Shown: positions 7,428-19,788, counted from the first letter of the stretch. The stretch is DNA of 47,176 nt from Candidatus Peribacter sp. (GCA_030647195.1 JAUSKD010000014.1:1-47176); one strand, 5' to 3'. Program-made: numbers and translations. Notes: a model not told the origin generated them from the letters alone.

Positions 7428-8204
7428 TCATCCAACCGCCAACCGCACGTACGCGGTGACCTTGGCCGTTCCCAGGAACTGCTCCACGGTCTTCGTCGGA
7501 TCCTTCACGAAGGGCTGCTTGAGAAGGGCGTTCTCCTCGCGGAACTTCTTCTCCTTGCCGATCATGATCTTGTCGAACATGGCCTCGGGCTTGCCTTCCT
7601 TCTTCAGCTGTTCGCGCCAGATTTCCTTCTCTTTCGAAACCTTCTCCTCGGCAACTTCTTCAGGGCGTGTGACGGTGGGATTCATGGCTGCCGCGTGCAT
7701 GGCTGTGTCGCGCGCCGCCTCCACCGATCCTCCTTCGAGCGCGATGATGACGCCGATCTTGCTGTTCGTGTGCAGGTAGGTGCCGAGGGTCGAGCCAGTG
7801 ACGAGGTGCGTCTCGCCGAGCGAGATGTTCTCACCCAGCTTCTGCACCAGCTCCGGGACAGTTTTCTCTGCCAGTGACTTGAGTCCTGCGTCTCCTTTCT
7901 CGAGCAGCGTCTCGACGAATTGCGCTCCTGCTTTGAGGAAGTTGTCGTCCCGTGCCACGAAATCCGTTTCGCACTTGAGCATGACGAGCGCTGCCTTGTT
8001 TCCGTTCTGCGCAAGGAAGACCAAACCCTCGAACTGGTCGCGCGCTGCTTTCTTGGCAGCCTGCGCGATGCCGCGCTTGCGGAGGATTTCGATGGCTTTG
8101 TCTTCGTTGCCCTGCGCTTCATCGAGCGCTTTTTTGCATTCCATCATGGAGACACCTGTGCGCTGGCGCAGCGAGGAAACGGCTGAGGCGGAGACGGGGG
8201 ACAT
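7428..8204 (-). CDS. tsf: Elongation factor Ts
   Basis: 258 aa. Nucleotide exchange factor that recycles EF-Tu-GDP. The N-terminal UBA-like domain has the family signature LRQRTGVSMMECKKALDEAQGN (split here over residues about 12-33). The core contains VLKCETDFVARDDNF and the dimerisation region up to KVTAYVRLAVG. Length is near the short end for bacterial EF-Ts. It follows rpsB in the usual order with a 37-base gap made of C-rich leader (plus strand AGGGAACTAGGGAACGAGGG) instead of a Shine-Dalgarno site. Confidence 0.97.
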   Translation of the reverse strand: MSPVSASAVSSLRQRTGVSMMECKKALDEAQGNEDKAIEILRKRGIAQAAKKAARDQFEGLVFLAQNGNKAALVMLKCETDFVARDDNFLKAGAQFVETLLEKGDAGLKSLAEKTVPELVQKLGENISLGETHLVTGSTLGTYLHTNSKIGVIIALEGGSVEAARDTAMHAAAMNPTVTRPEEVAEEKVSKEKEIWREQLKKEGKPEAMFDKIMIGKEKKFREENALLKQPFVKDPTKTVEQFLGTAKVTAYVRLAVG

Positions 8205-8241
8205 GGACGAAGGGGGGGAGGGAACTAGGGAACGAGGGAAT

Positions 8242-8976
8242 TTAGGATTTCACGCCGATGACACTTTCTCGCGGATCCCGTTGTTCGGGAACGCGCTCCT
8301 TCGGGGAGACGGCGAGGGCATCACGCACCGTGGCGAGGACGAGGCCGATCGATTTCACCGCGTCGTCATTGGCCGGGATGAACTCGCGGAAGAGCAGGGG
8401 ATCCACGTTGCTGTCGCAGATGCCGTACACCGGGATCTTGAGCACGTTCGCCTCGAGCACGGCCACGCGGTCGCGCAGAGCGTCGATCACGAAGAGCGCA
8501 TCGGGGACGCGCGTCATGCCCGAGACGCCCCCGAGGGCCATTTCGAGCTTGGCCATTTTCTTACGGAGCATTGTCTGCTCCTTCTTGGTGTACTTCTCGA
8601 TCTCCCCGGAGCGGAAAGATTCTTTGAGCTCGAGGAAGTACTTGATGCGGCGTTTCATGGTGGTCCAGTTGGTGAGCAGGCCCGGGATCCACTTTTTGGT
8701 CACGGTGGGCTGGTGCAGGGTCTCGCCGATTTCCTCGATCAGGGGGATGCTCTGCTGTTTGGTCGAGGCGAAGAGGATGGTCTTGCCCTCGGCCTGCAGC
8801 TTCTTCATCTGTTCAACCACGCGTTCCAGATGGGCTTTGGTCTGCGTCAGGTCGAAGATGTGGATGCCCTTGCGAACCCCGTAGAGGTACGGTGCCATCT
8901 TGGGGTGCCACTTGTTCTTGGGGTGGCCGATGTGGCAGGCGGCGGTCAGCAGTTCTTTTTCCGTCGGGAGAGACAT
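8242..8976 (-). CDS. rpsB: 30S ribosomal protein uS2
   Basis: 244 aa. Binds the 30S head-body junction and is required for loading of S1 in bacteria that have it. Recognised by LLTAACHIGHPKNKWHPKMAPYLYG near the N-terminus (shown here only as the family hallmark HIGH-x-K-W-P), TILFASTKQQ, WIPGLLTNW and PDALFVIDALRDRVAVLEA. First gene of the rpsB-tsf pair. The leader is a C-rich tract (CCCCTATCCCTACCCCC on the coding strand) ending just before ATG 8976. Confidence 0.97.
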   Translation of the reverse strand: MSLPTEKELLTAACHIGHPKNKWHPKMAPYLYGVRKGIHIFDLTQTKAHLERVVEQMKKLQAEGKTILFASTKQQSIPLIEEIGETLHQPTVTKKWIPGLLTNWTTMKRRIKYFLELKESFRSGEIEKYTKKEQTMLRKKMAKLEMALGGVSGMTRVPDALFVIDALRDRVAVLEANVLKIPVYGICDSNVDPLLFREFIPANDDAVKSIGLVLATVRDALAVSPKERVPEQRDPRESVIGVKS

Positions 8977-9254
8977 GGGTTCTAGGGGGTAGGGATAGGG
9001 GATAGGGCGTAGGGGATTTGGACAGCAGAAGTCCTCTGAGCATCCGAGCGGTGGAATGATCCTTGGCTTCCCTTTGACGTCACTTCGTCTGGTGCGGAGG
9101 ATTCTGTGTCATCCAGGGCGCAGTCGAAGGATGGACACAGTCAGGACCGCGACGATCGGTCAAAAGTGCGTGGCATTTATACAGAAGTCCCGGCTTCCCG
9201 GCAATCCTTTTCACGGCAATTTTGCCGTAGGATTCCCGCTCACCACACTTTCCT

Positions 9255-9812
9255 ATGCCCTCAACCGCCACTGTCGTCCTCCTGCTCTCGTACGCGACGC
9301 TCGTCGGCGATGGGGTCGTTTTACTTCTTCTGCTGATCCTTCTGCTGGAGGTGACGGGGTTCAAGAAGCGGCCCTGCAGGCTGACCTCTGTTCTGGATCG
9401 TCATGGTCTGCCCCTCCTTTTCGTGATTGCACTCGTTGCAACGAGCGGCAGCCTCTACTTTTCCGAAGTGGCCCAGTGGACCCCCTGCAAGGATTGCTGG
9501 TTCCAGCGGATCTTCACGTACCCGCAGGTGCCGCTGCTCCTCGTCGCACTCGTCCGGAAAGACCGCAGCATCGCTCCGTACATTCTGTCGCTCTGCCTGA
9601 TCGGGATGGTCTTTTCGATCGATCAGTACGTCGGCCAGATTCGCACCATCCTCCTGCCCGCGCTTGCCGGAACATGCAGCGATCCCGTGACGAACTGCAA
9701 TGTGACCCAGATCTTCAAGCTCGGCTACGTGACGATTCCGATGATGGCGCTGACGGCCTTCGCGCTGAATGCGCTCATTGCGGTGCGGCAGATGCGCCGG
9801 TCAGGAGCATAG
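9255..9812 (+). CDS. DsbB/BdbC-like disulfide-bond oxidoreductase (membrane)
   Basis: 185 aa with four or five predicted membrane helices. WTPCKDCWFQRI (about residues 74-85) is the quinone-proximal CxxC loop of DsbB, and CSDPVTNC (about 142-149) supplies the second cysteine pair in the next outer loop. DsbB reoxidises a DsbA-type thiol oxidase using quinone, allowing disulfide formation outside the cytoplasm. No DsbA-like thioredoxin-fold gene was found in the window. Start ATG 9255 follows CACCACACTTTCCT and has no Shine-Dalgarno site. Its 3' end converges on glyQS with an 11-base overlap. Confidence 0.85.
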   Translation: MPSTATVVLLLSYATLVGDGVVLLLLLILLLEVTGFKKRPCRLTSVLDRHGLPLLFVIALVATSGSLYFSEVAQWTPCKDCWFQRIFTYPQVPLLLVALVRKDRSIAPYILSLCLIGMVFSIDQYVGQIRTILLPALAGTCSDPVTNCNVTQIFKLGYVTIPMMALTAFALNALIAVRQMRRSGA

Positions 9813-11198
9813 TTTTTGGACAAGCTCCGCAAGCGAGAGACGTTCCTGCTTGAGGGTGTCACGGTCGCGGATCGTCACCGTATCCTTCGTTCCCTGTTTG
9901 TCATCCTCGCCGAGCGTGCCAAAGTCGACCGTGATGCACTTGGGCGTGCCGATCTCATCCTGCCGGCGGTAGCGCTTGCCGATCGATCCCGTCACGTCGA
10001 AATCCACGACAAGGTCCGTTTCCTGAGTAACTTTTTTGTACAGATCTTTGGCCTTGGCGATCAGGTGTTCCTTCTTCGAGAGCGGCAGGATGGCGACGTC
10101 CACCGGCGCGAGGCGCGGATCGAATTTCATGACGACGCGCGTTTCGCCGTTCTCGAGAGCCTCCTCCGTGTACGCCTCGAGCAGGAACGTGAGGACGGTG
10201 CGGTCGCAGCCGAAGCTGGGCTCGATGACGTGGGGCAGGAATTTCTTCGTCGGGTCATCGGGATCGGTGTAGGTGAGGTCTTCTCCGCTGAACGTCTCGT
10301 GCTGCTTCAAATCGAAATCCCCGCGGTTGGCGAGGCCGAAGAGCTCGCCGAATCCCCAGGGAAACTTGTATTCGATATCGACCGTGCGCGAGCTGTAGTG
10401 GCTGAGCTCCTTCTTGTCGTGCTCGCGCACCCGAAGACTCTTCTTCTCGATGCCGAGCCCCGTGTACCAATTCCAGACTAATTCCTTCCACTCGTCGAAG
10501 AGCTTGTCTTCTTTGCCCGGTTCCATGAAATACTCGATTTCCATCTGCTCGAATTCCCGCGTGCGGAAGGTGAAGTTGCCCGGGGTGATCTCGTTCCTGA
10601 ATGCCTTGCCGATCTGCGCGATGCCGAAGGGCAGCCGCGGGCGCATGGTGTTCACCACGTTTTTGAAATTGACGAAAATGCCCTGTGCGGTCTCGGGCCG
10701 GAGGTAGATGTCGCTGCCTTCGCCTTCGATCACGCCCTGCTGTGTCTTGAACATGAGGTTGAATTTCTTGGCTTCCGTCCATGCGACTTTGCCGCAGGCG
10801 GGGCAGGGGATTTTTTCGGCGACGAGCATGGGTTGCACCTGATCAAGCTTCAGGACGGCAGCGGCTGCCACGCCCAATTTTTCTTCGAGCAGTTTGTCGC
10901 CGCGAAAACGCTCTTTGCAGTTCTTGCAATCCACAAGAGGATCGTTGAAGTTGCCCACATGTCCGCTGGCCTCCCACACTTTCGGATTCATCAGGATCGA
11001 CGCGTCCATCCCCACCATGTCAGAGCGTTTGTGGACGAACGTCTTCCACCATTCCTTCTTCACCCTGTTCTTGAGCTCGACGCCCAGCGGGCCGTAATCC
11101 CACGTGTTCGCGAGTCCCCCGTAAATCTCGGATCCCGGGAAGATGAATCCGCGTCGTTTGCAGAGAGAGACCAGTTGATCGAGAGAAGTGGCGGGCAT
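9801..11198 (-). CDS. glyQS: Glycyl-tRNA synthetase, dimeric (alpha2) class II type
   Basis: 465 aa from ATG 11198. Charges tRNA-Gly. LVSLCKRRGFIFPGSEIYGG and TWDYGPLGVELK form the N-terminal motif region; CKNCKERF and CPACGK (about residues 98-150) form a zinc-binding insert typical of this enzyme; LRPETAQGIFVNFKNV, RNEITPGNFTFRTREFEQME (motif 2) and EPSFGCDRT (motif 3) complete the catalytic core, followed by the anticodon-binding domain. The frame extends upstream to ATG 11234, but the shorter start aligns with the family and follows a C/T-rich stretch. Confidence 0.96.
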   Translation of the reverse strand: MPATSLDQLVSLCKRRGFIFPGSEIYGGLANTWDYGPLGVELKNRVKKEWWKTFVHKRSDMVGMDASILMNPKVWEASGHVGNFNDPLVDCKNCKERFRGDKLLEEKLGVAAAAVLKLDQVQPMLVAEKIPCPACGKVAWTEAKKFNLMFKTQQGVIEGEGSDIYLRPETAQGIFVNFKNVVNTMRPRLPFGIAQIGKAFRNEITPGNFTFRTREFEQMEIEYFMEPGKEDKLFDEWKELVWNWYTGLGIEKKSLRVREHDKKELSHYSSRTVDIEYKFPWGFGELFGLANRGDFDLKQHETFSGEDLTYTDPDDPTKKFLPHVIEPSFGCDRTVLTFLLEAYTEEALENGETRVVMKFDPRLAPVDVAILPLSKKEHLIAKAKDLYKKVTQETDLVVDFDVTGSIGKRYRRQDEIGTPKCITVDFGTLGEDDKQGTKDTVTIRDRDTLKQERLSLAELVQKLCS

Positions 11199-11301
11199 AC
11201 GGCGACGAGCATAATGCAAAACGGGGAAATTCACATTGGAATTTGGGGGTGAGAAGCCGAATGGGCACCGAATGCGGATATACCATTAGTATCAAAAATG
11301 T

Positions 11302-11309
11302 GTTATAAT
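11302..11309 (+). promoter_or_regulatory. Extended -10 promoter of the PrsW-like gene
   Basis: TGTTATAAT (TG at 11301-11302 to T 11309) is a perfect extended -10. A good -35 is not visible. The start near 11316 would leave about 4 bases before ATG 11320. Confidence 0.65.
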
Positions 11310-11319
11310 CATTTCAAAC

Positions 11320-12987
11320 ATGCACATCCCAATCCGACGCGTGGCCCTGGCCATGACAACCGTCTGTGCGACGCTGTTGCCGGGTGTCGTCATGGCTCAG
11401 GAAACGGCCGCGCAGGCAGGACGGAGCGCGTTCATGGTCATGGGAATGCTGCTCGCATTCCTCGTCCTCTCGGCGCTGCTCACGCGCGTATGGGTGGGCA
11501 TCGTCAACGTGTCTCTTCTCGATGTGGAGCCCCTTTCAAGTATCGAGCAGCGGCATCCCTACCTGCCGTCGCTCAAGGTGATGCTGGCGGCCATCGTCGG
11601 GACGGGGATATTGCTCATGCTCACCATCAGGACCTTCGGGACGCTTTCCCCGTTCGAGGGGCCGGAGGGACTGAAGCGCGGCATCCTTTTCGCCACGATT
11701 GCGTGCGGCATCGCCGGCATGGGACTGGTGCGGTGGAAACATGCCAAGGAGTACGTCTTTGCCATCGTCCTCGGAACGATCTTGAGCTTCGTGCTCATCG
11801 GGTTTCAGCGCGCACTCCTCGATACCTCCCAGAGTCCCGATGCGTTCTTCTCTGCGCTGGGAGTCGTGGGAATCGCACTGGCGTGGCGGTTCCTCTTCGG
11901 TCCGTGGATCGCGCACATCAAGGCGACGGTCCTGGGCACGTTCATCTTCTGGGTGGTTGTTCATCTTCTGTGGAAGGAGGCGGGCGTCGAGCGAACGGCG
12001 CATCTGCTCGCGATCGGCGTGGCGCTCATCCCGGCGGTGATCTGGTGCGCGCTCTTCCTCAAATACCACTGGGAGCGGATGAGCCTCGTCCTGCTGATGT
12101 TCTTCTCGGGCATGCTGAGTACGGCGCCCATTCTCTTCTATGACGCGCTGGTGCGGCGGGGAATCGAATTACAGTTCCTGCTCTTCCGCATTGTCCCCGA
12201 GAATTTCACGCGTGCCTCGAGCGCGCTCGTCACCGGGGCGATCGTCGAGCAGTCGACCGTGAAGACGACCCTGCTCTCGACCCTGCTGGCGTTTCTTCTG
12301 GTCGGCGTGATCGAGGAAGGCAGCAAGTTCTGGGTCTTAAAGCAGAGCGGGACGGAGTTCTTCCGCTCCATCAATGATGTCGTGGAGCTGGGCATCATCG
12401 TCGCCATCGGGTTCGCCTTCGCTGAGAACATCATCAATCCCACGTACTTCGTGGGGTTCGTGCGCGAGTACCTGCTCGCCCCGTCCACGGCCGATTGGGG
12501 GGGCTTCGCCGGGAATGTGATCGGACGCTCCATCCTGACCACGATGGTGCATATCGTCTCCACCGGGGTGCTGGGGTACTTCCTCGGGCTCGCCATCTTC
12601 GCCGGTCCCACGCTGGAGAATGCCCGTCGCAAAGGAAAAACCTCTCTGCTCTCCGGGATCGCGTGGGCGTTTCTGCGTCTGCCCGAGAAGCCGGTCTTCC
12701 GCCGCCAGATGATGCTGACGGGCTTCCTGACTGCTGTCGTGCTCCACGGACTCTTCAATTTCATGGTGTCGCTGCCGGACCTGTTGCCGGGGAATCCCCG
12801 CACATTGGGCGAGCTCTTTGGTCAGCCGGACGGATCGTACTTGCATATAATTTCTCTTATCCTCATTCCATCACTCTTCTACGTGTTGGGCGGGTTCTGG
12901 ATCTTAAGTACGCTCTTATTCCGCAAAGAGAACAATATGGAGCACGGTCAACTGGTGGTCACGGATACGTTCGTGCGGGTAGGTTAA
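11320..12987 (+). CDS. PrsW-family intramembrane protease-like polytopic membrane protein
   Basis: 555 aa with a signal-like first helix and more than ten hydrophobic segments. The PrsW/CPBP-type motifs are spread along the second half: EEGSKFW near residue 331, FAFAENIIN near 365, MVHIVSTGVLGYF near 408 and VLHGLFNFM near 473, i.e. the glutamates and histidines expected for a glutamic intramembrane peptidase. PrsW in Bacillus cleaves an anti-sigma factor; here the substrate is unknown and no sigma/anti-sigma pair is nearby. The N-terminal extension of about 300 residues with more helices is longer than in typical PrsW. Confidence 0.82.
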   Translation: MHIPIRRVALAMTTVCATLLPGVVMAQETAAQAGRSAFMVMGMLLAFLVLSALLTRVWVGIVNVSLLDVEPLSSIEQRHPYLPSLKVMLAAIVGTGILLMLTIRTFGTLSPFEGPEGLKRGILFATIACGIAGMGLVRWKHAKEYVFAIVLGTILSFVLIGFQRALLDTSQSPDAFFSALGVVGIALAWRFLFGPWIAHIKATVLGTFIFWVVVHLLWKEAGVERTAHLLAIGVALIPAVIWCALFLKYHWERMSLVLLMFFSGMLSTAPILFYDALVRRGIELQFLLFRIVPENFTRASSALVTGAIVEQSTVKTTLLSTLLAFLLVGVIEEGSKFWVLKQSGTEFFRSINDVVELGIIVAIGFAFAENIINPTYFVGFVREYLLAPSTADWGGFAGNVIGRSILTTMVHIVSTGVLGYFLGLAIFAGPTLENARRKGKTSLLSGIAWAFLRLPEKPVFRRQMMLTGFLTAVVLHGLFNFMVSLPDLLPGNPRTLGELFGQPDGSYLHIISLILIPSLFYVLGGFWILSTLLFRKENNMEHGQLVVTDTFVRVG

Positions 12988-13095
12988 AGAAGACAGGAAT
13001 ACAGGATTGCGAAGAATACAAGGTTAGGGAGTACAAGGACGACGAAGATTACAGGGAGGGTGGGTCTTCGACCCGCGGACATTAAGACAACGCTG

Positions 13096-13124
13096 TTGTT
13101 GCTTGCGCGTGTGATCGCTAGAAT
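13096..13124 (+). promoter_or_regulatory. Promoter of the C-terminal processing protease
   Basis: TTGTTG (13096-13101), 17 bases, TAGAAT (13119-13124). The leader to ATG 13184 would be about 50 bases and ends in a C/T tract (CATTCCCCCTTCTGC). Confidence 0.55.
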
Positions 13125-13183
13125 GCCTGCACTTTCGAGGCGTGAACATTCAAACCGCGTCCTCGTGTCATTCCCCCTTCTGC

Positions 13184-14836
13184 ATGCGTATCATTCGTTC
13201 CTCCGTGAAGTCTTTTCTGCTCTCTGTCGGATTGGTGCTCCTTCCCCTGTCGGCGGTTGCCGCCGTATCGGTTGGGGATGTGCTGCGCATGGCAGACAGT
13301 GCGCCGGTGAGCCGTGGCGAGTTCATCCGTGCGGTGGTGAAGGTGCTTGGGGTGACCGGCAGCGATAAAACCGTCCTGCCGTACAGGCGTATTCCCCGTG
13401 ACCTGGAGCCGCAGGTGAAAGCGGCATTCGCGGCCGGGGCGCTCAAGACATTCGGAGACGAGCTCTTCGCGGGGCAGCCCATCACCCGCGGGCAGGCGCT
13501 GGAGGTGACCGTTGCACTACAGCATCTGACGGCCAAGCCCGCGACGCAGTATCGCGATGCCCGTGCCACTGACCGGCTGGCCCAGGCGGTGCAGGTGGCC
13601 GTGGACAGAGGATGGATGGTACCGCGGAGCAGTGTATCTTTCGGCGTTGCCGAGGTGCTGACCGGCAAAGAGGCGCGTCTGTTCCTGCGCAAAGTACTGG
13701 GCGAAGGAGGGGAGCAGCCGGACGCAACGGACACCATCCCCACCGTGGAGATCCGCTTCACGCCCGCGACCCCTCAGATCAAGAGCGGCACGAGCGAGCT
13801 GCCCAAGGCGCAGATTCTCGAGGCGCTCTGGAAGATCATCGAACAGGATTACGTCCATGAGGACAAGATCAATGCGGATGATGCCGCGTACAAAGCGGCC
13901 GAAGCGATTGTCGAAAGTCTGGGCGACCCGTACTCCACATTCTACCGTCCGGCGGGATCCCGGGCATTCCAGTCACGCATTCAGGGGGAGGTCTCGGGCA
14001 TCGGCGCGCAGGTGGAGGACCGCGATGGCGTGCTGACCATTACGACACCGCTCTCGAATTCACCGGCCGAGAAGGCGGGTCTCAAACCCAATGATCAGAT
14101 CCTCGCTGTGGATGGCAAGAGCCTGCAGGGCTTGTCCTACGAGGAGATGGTGGATCAGGTGCGCGGTCCCAAGGGGTCGGTGGTAAAACTTCGCATCCGC
14201 CGCAACGGCAGCGAGTTCGATGTTTCAGTGACACGCGATACGATCAAAGTGCCCGAGATCGAGATCAAGTGGCAGGAGGAAATCGCCATCGTGAAGCTCA
14301 TGCAATTCGGCAAGCTTTCCGAGACCGATCTTCGACCCCAGATGCTCCATATTCAGGAGCAGGATCCGAAAGGGATCATCCTCGATCTGCGCAATAACCC
14401 CGGAGGGTTGCTCCACGCCGCAACGGTTGTGGCCAGCAACTTCCTGCCCAAGGGATCCGGTATCGCCATCATTCGTTCACGCTCAGGCGAGCGCACGGAA
14501 ACCACCGAGGATGAGCCGACAGTCGATGCATCCGTTCCCATGGTCGTCCTCGTGAACGGCGGATCGGCCTCCGCATCCGAGATCGTGTCTGCGGCGTTGC
14601 AGGATGCCAGGCGCGCGACCGTCGTCGGCGAGCAGACATTTGGCAAAGGCACGGTGCAGGAGGTGCTCGAGTTCAGCGACAAAAGCAGCCTGAAGCTCAC
14701 GATCGCCGAATGGTTATCGCCCCTCGCGAACAAGATCGATGGCGTGGGAGTGAAGCCGGATGTCGTCGTTCCCACGGCGGAGCGCGACGAACAGCTGACC
14801 AAGGCGATTGCGATCCTCAAGTCGAAGCGGCCATAA
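13184..14836 (+). CDS. S41-family C-terminal processing peptidase (CtpA-like), exported
   Basis: 550 aa from ATG 13184, which begins a signal peptide (MRIIRSSVKSFLLSVGL...AVAA). Residues about 25-190 are a divergent SLH-like region (APVSRGEFIRAVVKVLG, QPITRGQALEVTVAL). A linker follows, then a PDZ domain (about 260-345, GEVSGIGAQVE, SPAEKAGLKPNDQILAVDG) and the tail-specific protease core with IILDLRNNPGG, catalytic Ser in GGSASASEIV (near 461) and Lys in TFGKGTVQE (near 486). It would cleave C-terminal regions of exported proteins; PDZ recognises the tail. The SLH-like front end suggests wall or S-layer placement (inference). Confidence 0.92.
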   Translation: MRIIRSSVKSFLLSVGLVLLPLSAVAAVSVGDVLRMADSAPVSRGEFIRAVVKVLGVTGSDKTVLPYRRIPRDLEPQVKAAFAAGALKTFGDELFAGQPITRGQALEVTVALQHLTAKPATQYRDARATDRLAQAVQVAVDRGWMVPRSSVSFGVAEVLTGKEARLFLRKVLGEGGEQPDATDTIPTVEIRFTPATPQIKSGTSELPKAQILEALWKIIEQDYVHEDKINADDAAYKAAEAIVESLGDPYSTFYRPAGSRAFQSRIQGEVSGIGAQVEDRDGVLTITTPLSNSPAEKAGLKPNDQILAVDGKSLQGLSYEEMVDQVRGPKGSVVKLRIRRNGSEFDVSVTRDTIKVPEIEIKWQEEIAIVKLMQFGKLSETDLRPQMLHIQEQDPKGIILDLRNNPGGLLHAATVVASNFLPKGSGIAIIRSRSGERTETTEDEPTVDASVPMVVLVNGGSASASEIVSAALQDARRATVVGEQTFGKGTVQEVLEFSDKSSLKLTIAEWLSPLANKIDGVGVKPDVVVPTAERDEQLTKAIAILKSKRP

Positions 14837-17849
<3,013 letters not shown>

Positions 17850-17935
17850 GGCGTAGGGGGTAGGGCGTAGGATTAGGGCATAAAAAGAAATACGCAATTT
17901 TCGTGACCCTACGCCCTACCCCCTATTCCTATGCC
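17850..17935. terminator. Long inverted repeat between convergent gyrB and hisS
   Basis: GGGGGTAGGGCGTAGG (17856-17871) pairs perfectly over 16 bases with CCTACGCCCTACCCCC (17908-17923), loop 36 bases. It begins right after the gyrB stop and ends just before the hisS stop, so it could stop transcription in both directions, although neither arm is followed by a T-run. Confidence 0.6.
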
Positions 17936-17940
17936 CCTCT

Positions 17941-19290
17941 TTAGTCGTCCGTCGGTCCCGCAAACTGATCCCGCAGCGTATACGTATCCAGGTTCTTTTC
18001 GCCGAGCAGCCCGATCACGTGATCCACGATGCCGTCGAAGGGCACCTCCTGCTGCTGACCTTTCTTCATGTCCCTGAGGATGATCGTTCCGCGCTTCACT
18101 TCCATCTTGCCGAGCAGGAGCGCGAACAGAGCCTCGAACTTGTCGGCCAGACGCATCTGGCTCTTGAGGCTGGCCTCACCCAGCGCGCCGACGGTGTGCA
18201 CGCCCTTCTCGCGCAGCTCCGAGATGAGCAGCAGGCAATTCTTCTTGGCTTCGGGGCCGAGTTGCGCCACGAAGACATCCACCTGATCCTTGTGGGGGGC
18301 CTGTACGCCTGCTTCCTTCATGTGCCAGATGGTGCGCTCCATGCCGCCGGCGAACCCCACGCCGGGCGTCGGTTTGCCACCGAGGAGCTCAATCAATCCG
18401 TCGTAGCGTCCTCCTCCTCCAACCGCGTTCTGCGCGCCGGTAGATTGGTCCCAGAACTCGAAGACGGTCTGGGTGTAGTAGTCGAGGCCGCGCACGAGCT
18501 GCGGATTAGGCACGTAGGCGATGCCCAGCGCATCGAGGTACTCGAGCAGGGTTGCGTGATACTGTTTGCTCTCGTCGCTCAGGAATTGTTCGAAGAGGGG
18601 AGCGCCCTTGAGGAGCACCTGCGTGTCTTCCTCTTTGGAATCGAGCAGGCGCAGGGGATTTGTGGTCAAACGTTCACGATCCAGCTCGGGCAGGTTTCGT
18701 TCCTTGCCGATGAAGAAATCCTTGAGCGCCTGCACATAGGCGGCGCGGTTTTCGGCCGTGCCGATGTTGTTGATCTGCAGCGTGAGGCGGTCGAGGATCT
18801 TTAAATCCGCGAAGATCTTGGTCACCACGTGGATCAGCTGTGCGTCGAGGCTGGGATCCTTGAGGCCGATCACCTCCAGATCGAACTGATGGAACTGGCG
18901 GAAGCGGCCCTTCTGCGGCCGGTCGTGGCGGAAACACGGGCCGATGGCGAACAGCTCCACCGGCTGGGGCAGCTGCTGCATGCCGTGCTCGATGTACGAG
19001 CGGCACATGCCGGCGGTGAATTCCGGGCGGAGCGCGAATTCCGACTTGTCCGTTTGCTCCTCGCTTCGTTTTCCCAGGACCGAGAAAAGCTCCTTCTCCA
19101 CGATATCCGTGTGTTCGCCGATGCCGCGCTCGAAGATGCGCCGGTCTTCGAATACCGGGGGATCCATGCGTTTATAGCCTGCCTGGCGGGCGCGGTGACG
19201 CACTGCCTTCTTGATGTAGGTCATATAACGCTGTTCCTCGGGGAGGACGTCGTGCGTGCCTTTCGGAGTTCGGAACAAGGGTTCTGACAT
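17941..19290 (-). CDS. hisS: Histidyl-tRNA synthetase
   Basis: 449 aa. Class II synthetase charging tRNA-His. TPKGTHDVLPEEQRY opens the protein; ALRPEFTAGMCRSYIEHGM and GPCFRHDRPQKGRFRQFHQF cover motif 2; LVRGLDYYTQTVFEFW and GGGGRYDGLIELLGG are the His-specific HisA/HisB motifs; GVGFAGGMERTI is motif 3; the C-terminal anticodon-binding domain follows. Start ATG 19290 is preceded by a C/T-rich tract (CCTCTCTTCCCCTGAGATTGC split around it) and no GGAGG. Family assignment is secure. Confidence 0.97.
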   Translation of the reverse strand: MSEPLFRTPKGTHDVLPEEQRYMTYIKKAVRHRARQAGYKRMDPPVFEDRRIFERGIGEHTDIVEKELFSVLGKRSEEQTDKSEFALRPEFTAGMCRSYIEHGMQQLPQPVELFAIGPCFRHDRPQKGRFRQFHQFDLEVIGLKDPSLDAQLIHVVTKIFADLKILDRLTLQINNIGTAENRAAYVQALKDFFIGKERNLPELDRERLTTNPLRLLDSKEEDTQVLLKGAPLFEQFLSDESKQYHATLLEYLDALGIAYVPNPQLVRGLDYYTQTVFEFWDQSTGAQNAVGGGGRYDGLIELLGGKPTPGVGFAGGMERTIWHMKEAGVQAPHKDQVDVFVAQLGPEAKKNCLLLISELREKGVHTVGALGEASLKSQMRLADKFEALFALLLGKMEVKRGTIILRDMKKGQQQEVPFDGIVDHVIGLLGEKNLDTYTLRDQFAGPTDD

Positions 19291-19468
19291 GCAATCTCAG
19301 GGGAAGAGAGGTTACCAGCGAGATCCCGCCATAGCTCCTCGCGGGAGCGGGGAGCGAAGGGGGATGGGGGTTCGGAATTGGGGTTCTGCCATAACGTTGG
19401 GGAATCTTATCAGTGCTTTGCGGGCTTGAGAAGGCCTTGAGGACGAAGAGGGTAAGGAACCCGTTTCT

Positions 19469-19500
19469 CCGTAGCTGGGGTTCATGAACCCCAGCTACGG
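19469..19500. repeat. Perfect 32-bp palindrome
   Basis: CCGTAGCTGGGGTTCA followed directly by its exact reverse complement. It begins 19 bases past the stop of the 71-aa gene on the minus strand. It can form a hairpin in either transcript but has no following T-run; an operator or protein-binding site is an alternative. Confidence 0.85.
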
Positions 19501-19519
19501 ATAGGCGAATCTGCGAGGA

Positions 19520-19735
19520 TCAGGAAATGGGTGCATCACACACCAAAGCGACACGCTCACGCAGAGATGCCACGTAGTCTTGCGCTGCTGCTGGTTCCCC
19601 CGGTTTCGGAAGAACGCTGTAGCTGCCGTCCGCATGCGATTGAAGTTGGACAGTTGTGGGAACGTCATCCGGATGCTCGTAGGCGAGCGGATCATCGGGA
19701 CCGTTCCCGGTACGGATGGGAAGGATGTTACCCAT
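19520..19735 (-). CDS. Small hypothetical protein downstream of an attenuator-like leader
   Basis: 71 aa from ATG 19735 (MGNILPIRTGNGPDDPLAYE). Acidic and proline-containing, no membrane segment, ends CDAPIS. The family was not recognised. Support for it being real: the C/T-rich leader before the ATG (CTTTCCCCCTTTATCCC) is like those of other genes here, and a promoter plus structured leader with terminator lie directly upstream in the same direction. A longer frame to 19798 would start inside the terminator stem and is not favoured. Confidence 0.55.
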   Translation of the reverse strand: MGNILPIRTGNGPDDPLAYEHPDDVPTTVQLQSHADGSYSVLPKPGEPAAAQDYVASLRERVALVCDAPIS

Positions 19736-19760
19736 GGGATAAAGGGGGAAAGAAATAGAG

Positions 19761-19788
19761 AAAAAAACCCTCGCTTGTGAGCGAGGGC
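19761..19788 (-). terminator. Intrinsic terminator inside the leader of the 71-aa gene
   Basis: Minus strand stem CCCTCGCT (19787-19780) / AGCGAGGG (19775-19768), loop CACA, followed by seven T (19767-19761). It ends 25 bases before the start codon of the 71-aa gene. Confidence 0.88.
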
